The translations under genes and the position numbers were made by a program. Shown in pieces: positions 61,003 through 64,000 of a DNA stretch of 64,000 nucleotides; the first letter of the stretch is position 1, and each line of letters opens with the position of its first letter. The DNA comes from Halorubrum aidingense JCM 13560 (lineage in GTDB: Archaea > Halobacteriota > Halobacteria > Halobacteriales > Haloferacaceae). Location of the stretch: positions 410,932-474,931 of the forward strand of contig NZ_AOJI01000017.1 of assembly GCF_000336995.1 (NCBI RefSeq). The letters are read 5' to 3'. The notes under the pieces were generated by a model. That model was not told the DNA's origin, searched no databases, and saw nothing but the letters and a program-made list of their open reading frames with translations.

Positions 61003-62256
61003 TTATACTCGCCCGGAGCGCCAGCTCTCGAAGAACGCGCTCGCCGGGTGGTAGTCGGGCTCGACGCCCGGCGGATCGGGCGCCGTCGGCGTCTGGTCTG
61101 CGGCCGAGAGCTTCTCGTACCAGAGCCCGGCAGGGCCGCGATAGGCGTCGACGTGCCCGACGAACCGCCGGTGTCGGTCGGCGAACCGCGCCGCCGCGTC
61201 CTCGTCGCCGCGATCACGCGCGCGCTCCGCGAGCGCCGCCGCCGCGCCGATCCCCTCCGCGAGCGTCCAGCCGTAGCGGTCGCCGACGATGGGCTCGCCG
61301 TCGGCCTCGACCGTGTACGCGAACCCGCCGTCGGTCCAGCCGAGGTCGACCGCGGCGTCGAACAGTTCGACGGCGCGACCGTACCAGCCGTCCCCTCCGA
61401 AATCGCCGTCTTCGCCCGTCAGCGCCGCGGGGACCGCGGCGTCGTACCGGTCGAGCAGCGCGCAGAACTTCGCCCACTCGACGTGGTGGCCCGGCTGGTA
61501 CCCCGGCGGGCGGAACTGGTGTCGCGGCTCGTCGGCGTTGTACGCGAAGTCGTGGTCCCAGTCGGCGGTGTAGTGCTCCCACAGCAACCCGTCCGTCGCC
61601 GACGCGAGGTCGACCGTGATCCGTGCGGCGATCCGGTGCGCGCGGGCGAGATACTCCTCGTCCCCGGTCGCCTCGTAGGCCGCGAGGTAGGCCTCGCACG
61701 CGTGCATGTTCGCGTTCTGCCCGCGGTACGGCTCCCGCTCGCTCCAGTCCGGGTCGCAGTCGCTCCGGAGACACCCGGTCCCGTCGTGGAAGCGCTCGTC
61801 GAGGAGGTCGACGGTCGCCGCCAGCCCGTCCGCGGCGCCGTCGACGCCGGCGTCCGCGGCGCGCGCGTACGCGAGCAACACGAACGCGTGGCCGTACGCC
61901 GACCGCGTCCGATCGACCGGCTCCCCGTCGGCGTCGACGACGAGATGATACCCGTCGGTCGCCGGCGGGGAGCCCTCGCCATCATCGCCCGCACGGTGTG
62001 CCGATTCGAGGAATTCCAGCCCGTGTTCGGCGGCGTCGAGACACCAGTCGGGACCGTCGGCGATCGCCCCCGCCGCGAAGTTGGCGATCGACCGGCAGGT
62101 CGCGACGAGGTGGCGGTGCTCGCCGGTGTAGTGGTCACCGGTCTCCGGGTGAAGCAGCCGGTAGCCGCCGCCCTGCGCGTCGACCGCGTCCGGGTACTGG
62201 AGCCTGAGCGTCGACAGGAACCGCCCCCGATACGCCTCGGGATCGTGTGGGGCCAT
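61003..62256 (-). CDS. AGE-family (N-acylglucosamine 2-epimerase) protein
   Basis: A 417-residue alpha/alpha-barrel protein. Family marks are FLSTLRLQ, GGGYRLLHPETG, YGHAFVLLAYARA, the NANMHACEAYLAAYEATGD helix pair, PGHHVEWAKFCALLD and YGWTLAEGIG. Conserved His residues in the barrel (AYGHAF, NMHACEA, PGHHVEWA) fit the epimerase active site. It may interconvert GlcNAc/ManNAc or isomerise mannose, glucose or cellobiose. The neighbouring SMP-30-like gene suggests sugar catabolism. Confidence 0.85.
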   Translation of the reverse strand: MAPHDPEAYRGRFLSTLRLQYPDAVDAQGGGYRLLHPETGDHYTGEHRHLVATCRSIANFAAGAIADGPDWCLDAAEHGLEFLESAHRAGDDGEGSPPATDGYHLVVDADGEPVDRTRSAYGHAFVLLAYARAADAGVDGAADGLAATVDLLDERFHDGTGCLRSDCDPDWSEREPYRGQNANMHACEAYLAAYEATGDEEYLARAHRIAARITVDLASATDGLLWEHYTADWDHDFAYNADEPRHQFRPPGYQPGHHVEWAKFCALLDRYDAAVPAALTGEDGDFGGDGWYGRAVELFDAAVDLGWTDGGFAYTVEADGEPIVGDRYGWTLAEGIGAAAALAERARDRGDEDAAARFADRHRRFVGHVDAYRGPAGLWYEKLSAADQTPTAPDPPGVEPDYHPASAFFESWRSGRV

Positions 62257-62340
62257 ACCGCGAGGTGCTCGCCGCCGGGAAAAAACGGCGTCGCTCCCGG
62301 CGGGCGTCGCGATGGACTGCCCGAGAATGACCGCGCCGGC

Positions 62341-63210
62341 TCACTCCACGGCGATCCGCGAGCGGAACTCCGATCGCCCGCCCGTCGCGAGTCCGGTCGC
62401 CCTGAAGAGCGACCCCGCGCCGTCGCCCTCGACCGCTCGGTCGCCGTCGGTCAGCGCCGTCGTCAGGTACAACACGTCACACGACGGGCCGGCGAAGGTG
62501 ACCGAGGAGACCTTCCGCGCCGGCAGTTCGATCTCGCCGACCGGCTGACCGGTCGGATCGTAGCGGACGGCCCGTCCGCCGTCCCAGCGCGCGGACCAGA
62601 CGTGATCGTCGGCGTCGACGGTCATCCCGTCCGGCACCCCGTCCCCGGAGGGCGTCTCGACGAAGGTGCGACGGTTCGAGATCTCGCCGGTCGCGTAGTC
62701 GTAGCCGTACGCGTAGATCCGGCGCGCCTCCGACTCGGTGAGGTAGAACGTGGAGCCGTCGCCGGAAAAGCCCATTCCGTTCGGAATGTCGAATCCCTCG
62801 TCGACGACGCGGACGGAGCCGTCCGTATCGACCCGGTAGAGGTCGCCGAGCGCGTCCTCGCCCGGCATCGTCCCCGCGAATACCCGCCCTTCCGGGTCGG
62901 CGATCACGTCGTTGAACCGGGTGTCGGTGTCGACCGCCGCGACGAGCGTCGTCTCGGACTCGCCGGGAACCAGCCGTTCGATCGCGCCGTGAGTAAAGAG
63001 CAAGAGCGCGCCGTCGGCCTCGATCGTGTACCCGCCGAGCGGCTCGCCGTCCGTCTCGTAGGCGACCTCGTTCGTCCCCGACTCGGGGTCGTAGCGGTAC
63101 AGCCGACCGGCGGGGATGTCCACCCAGTAGAGCCGCTTCTCAGCCGGGTGCCACAGCGGCCCCTCGCCGGTGTGTGCGGTCTCGTCCGCGACGCGTTCGG
63201 TCCGAACCAT
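62341..63210 (-). CDS. SMP-30/gluconolactonase-like protein
   Basis: 289 residues from the ATG at 63,210 (MVRTERVADETAHTGEGPLWHP). The frame upstream is not coded. Six-bladed propeller marks are GEGPLWHPAEKRLYWVDI (metal Glu), RFNDVIADPEGRVFAGTM (metal Asn) and IPNGMGFSGDGSTFYLTES (metal Asn). It hydrolyses sugar lactones or related esters. With the AGE-family gene 84 bp downstream in the same direction it may form a sugar-oxidation unit. Confidence 0.85.
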   Translation of the reverse strand: MVRTERVADETAHTGEGPLWHPAEKRLYWVDIPAGRLYRYDPESGTNEVAYETDGEPLGGYTIEADGALLLFTHGAIERLVPGESETTLVAAVDTDTRFNDVIADPEGRVFAGTMPGEDALGDLYRVDTDGSVRVVDEGFDIPNGMGFSGDGSTFYLTESEARRIYAYGYDYATGEISNRRTFVETPSGDGVPDGMTVDADDHVWSARWDGGRAVRYDPTGQPVGEIELPARKVSSVTFAGPSCDVLYLTTALTDGDRAVEGDGAGSLFRATGLATGGRSEFRSRIAVE

Positions 63211-63361
63211 ACCGATCCTCCCGAAGCTCGATACTTGAGTGTGTCTCCCGCGACGCTTCGAACCGACCACTCGAGCTCCGCCGTCGACGCGGTCGCGGTC
63301 GCACGAGCGCTCGGAGAGAATCCGCCCCCGGTTTGATATCACCGCCCGACGAACTCCGAAT

Positions 63362-63790
63362 ATGGTCGACACCGTTCTCGTCGCGATGGACGACTCGCCG
63401 CTGAGCCGCGAAGCGCTCGCGTTCGCGCTCGACACGTTCCCCGAGGCCGAGATCACCGTCGTACACGTCGCGTACCCGGAGATAGACATGCTTCCGGCCG
63501 ACACGAGCGAGGTGTACGACGCCGCCCTCGACGACCTCGACGGCGTCGGCGACGAAGCCGCCCAGGCGGTGTTCGAGTCGATCCGCGAGGTCGCCGACGG
63601 TCGGGACCTCTCGGTCACGTTCCTGCTGGGGGAGACGGACCGCCGACTCGTCGAGTACACCGAGGAAGGCGGGTTCGACCACGTCGTGCTCGGCACCCAC
63701 GGTCGGGAAGGCCTCTCGCGTCTGCTCCTCGGCAGCGTCTCAGAAGCGGTCGTCCGACAGACCGACGTGCCGACGACGCTCGTCAGGTAG
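63362..63790 (+). CDS. Universal stress protein (UspA family)
   Basis: 142 residues from the ATG at 63,362 (MVDTVLVAMDDSPLSREAL). It has the ATP-binding signature GTHGREGLSRLLLGSVSEAV near residues 112-132 and ends TDVPTTLVR, as in the family. It probably binds ATP and modulates stress responses. The longer open frame upstream overlaps the SMP-30 promoter and is rejected. Confidence 0.9.
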   Translation: MVDTVLVAMDDSPLSREALAFALDTFPEAEITVVHVAYPEIDMLPADTSEVYDAALDDLDGVGDEAAQAVFESIREVADGRDLSVTFLLGETDRRLVEYTEEGGFDHVVLGTHGREGLSRLLLGSVSEAVVRQTDVPTTLVR

Positions 63791-63854
63791 TCGGGCCGCG
63801 AGGGACGGCCTCCGTTTGTTGCGTCCGGCTGCACCGGTCACGAGTCACCGGTAT

Positions 63855-63905
63855 CTCCGCCAGCCACCCCACTACGTTTCCTCCGCCAGCACTCCATTAC
63901 GTTTC
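63855..63905 (+). repeat. Short imperfect tandem repeat
   Basis: CTCCGCCAGCC-type 25-26 nt units occur twice (63,855-63,880 and 63,881-63,905), each ending in TACGTTTC. The first contains CACCCCACTAC, echoing the repeat family at 44.5-45.0 kb. Confidence 0.5.
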
Positions 63906-64000
63906 TGCCGCTTCGGCGGCGTAGAGCCCCGGCCAGCGTGGAGGTAGTAGCGAGTGACGCACAGCGACGCGATTCCGATCGATCTGCTGCAGATTCCGTA

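Noticed and set aside
60748-63336. An 862-codon plus-strand open frame
   Set aside because: It is antisense to the HTH/Zn-ribbon, AGE-epimerase and SMP-30 genes, all of which show family motifs on the minus strand.

Overview
The window looks like a haloarchaeal chromosome, probably Halorubrum or a close relative. Proteins are strongly acidic. Many start codons sit about 25 nt downstream of a TATA box with no ribosome-binding site, which fits leaderless transcripts. AglB, the DUF368 carrier translocase, HTH/zinc-ribbon regulators and the ZIP transporter are archaeal in type. All product calls rest on reading motifs in the translations; no database search was run.

Region 1 (1 to about 22,300) is accessory DNA, with lower and patchy GC. 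It appears to be the right part of an element integrated at a tRNA-Leu(UAG) gene, because 3' fragments of that tRNA lie at 21,901-22,304 without a 5' half. It carries two small plasmid-like genes (10-875). A cassette follows (1,824-10,355): an Apea-type HEPN protein, a 1204-residue adenine methyltransferase and a 1168-residue PLD-nuclease/SNF2 helicase. This cassette is bracketed by two diverged direct repeats, each coding a small CxxC protein that has decayed differently. A leftward operon (15,385-11,195) encodes an unusual kinase with two complete Bergerat ATPase domains, a response regulator and an orphan protein. It shares a symmetric TATA box with a rightward YgjP/DUF45 metallopeptidase gene, followed by a winged-helix adenine methyltransferase. 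Further right are a second HEPN-like protein, a serine recombinase under a strong palindrome, and small acidic proteins. Together this is a defence island with at least two modules that match no named system I know.

Region 2 (22,400-30,913) is GC-rich core: a DUF5789-like protein, a membrane-anchored protein, a dimethylsulfone monooxygenase with its flavin reductase, a quinone oxidoreductase-like enzyme, and an operon of oligosaccharyltransferase AglB with the DUF368 polyprenyl-phosphate translocase.

Region 3 (31,000-48,609) is a surface-glycan cluster whose middle (31.4-42.4 kb) drops sharply in GC. It holds four glycosyltransferases, a pyruvyltransferase-like protein, an FkbM methyltransferase, a flippase, a nucleotidyltransferase, an epimerase, three alkaline-phosphatase/sulfatase-fold proteins, an internally deleted fourth copy, and a PAPS-reductase-family protein. 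These would build, flip and decorate a glycan that AglB transfers. A decayed repeat-rich gap (44.3-46.1 kb) interrupts it.

Region 4 (48,700-64,000) is core: a PQQ-like Tat lipoprotein, an HtpX-type protease, membrane proteins, UDP-glucose dehydrogenase, a ZIP transporter, chorismate synthase, enoyl-CoA hydratase, a purine phosphoribosyltransferase, a DJ-1 protein, an HTH/Zn-ribbon regulator, an AGE epimerase, an SMP-30 protein and a universal stress protein. An AT-richer SRA-HNH endonuclease gene (59,842-60,675) interrupts this block.
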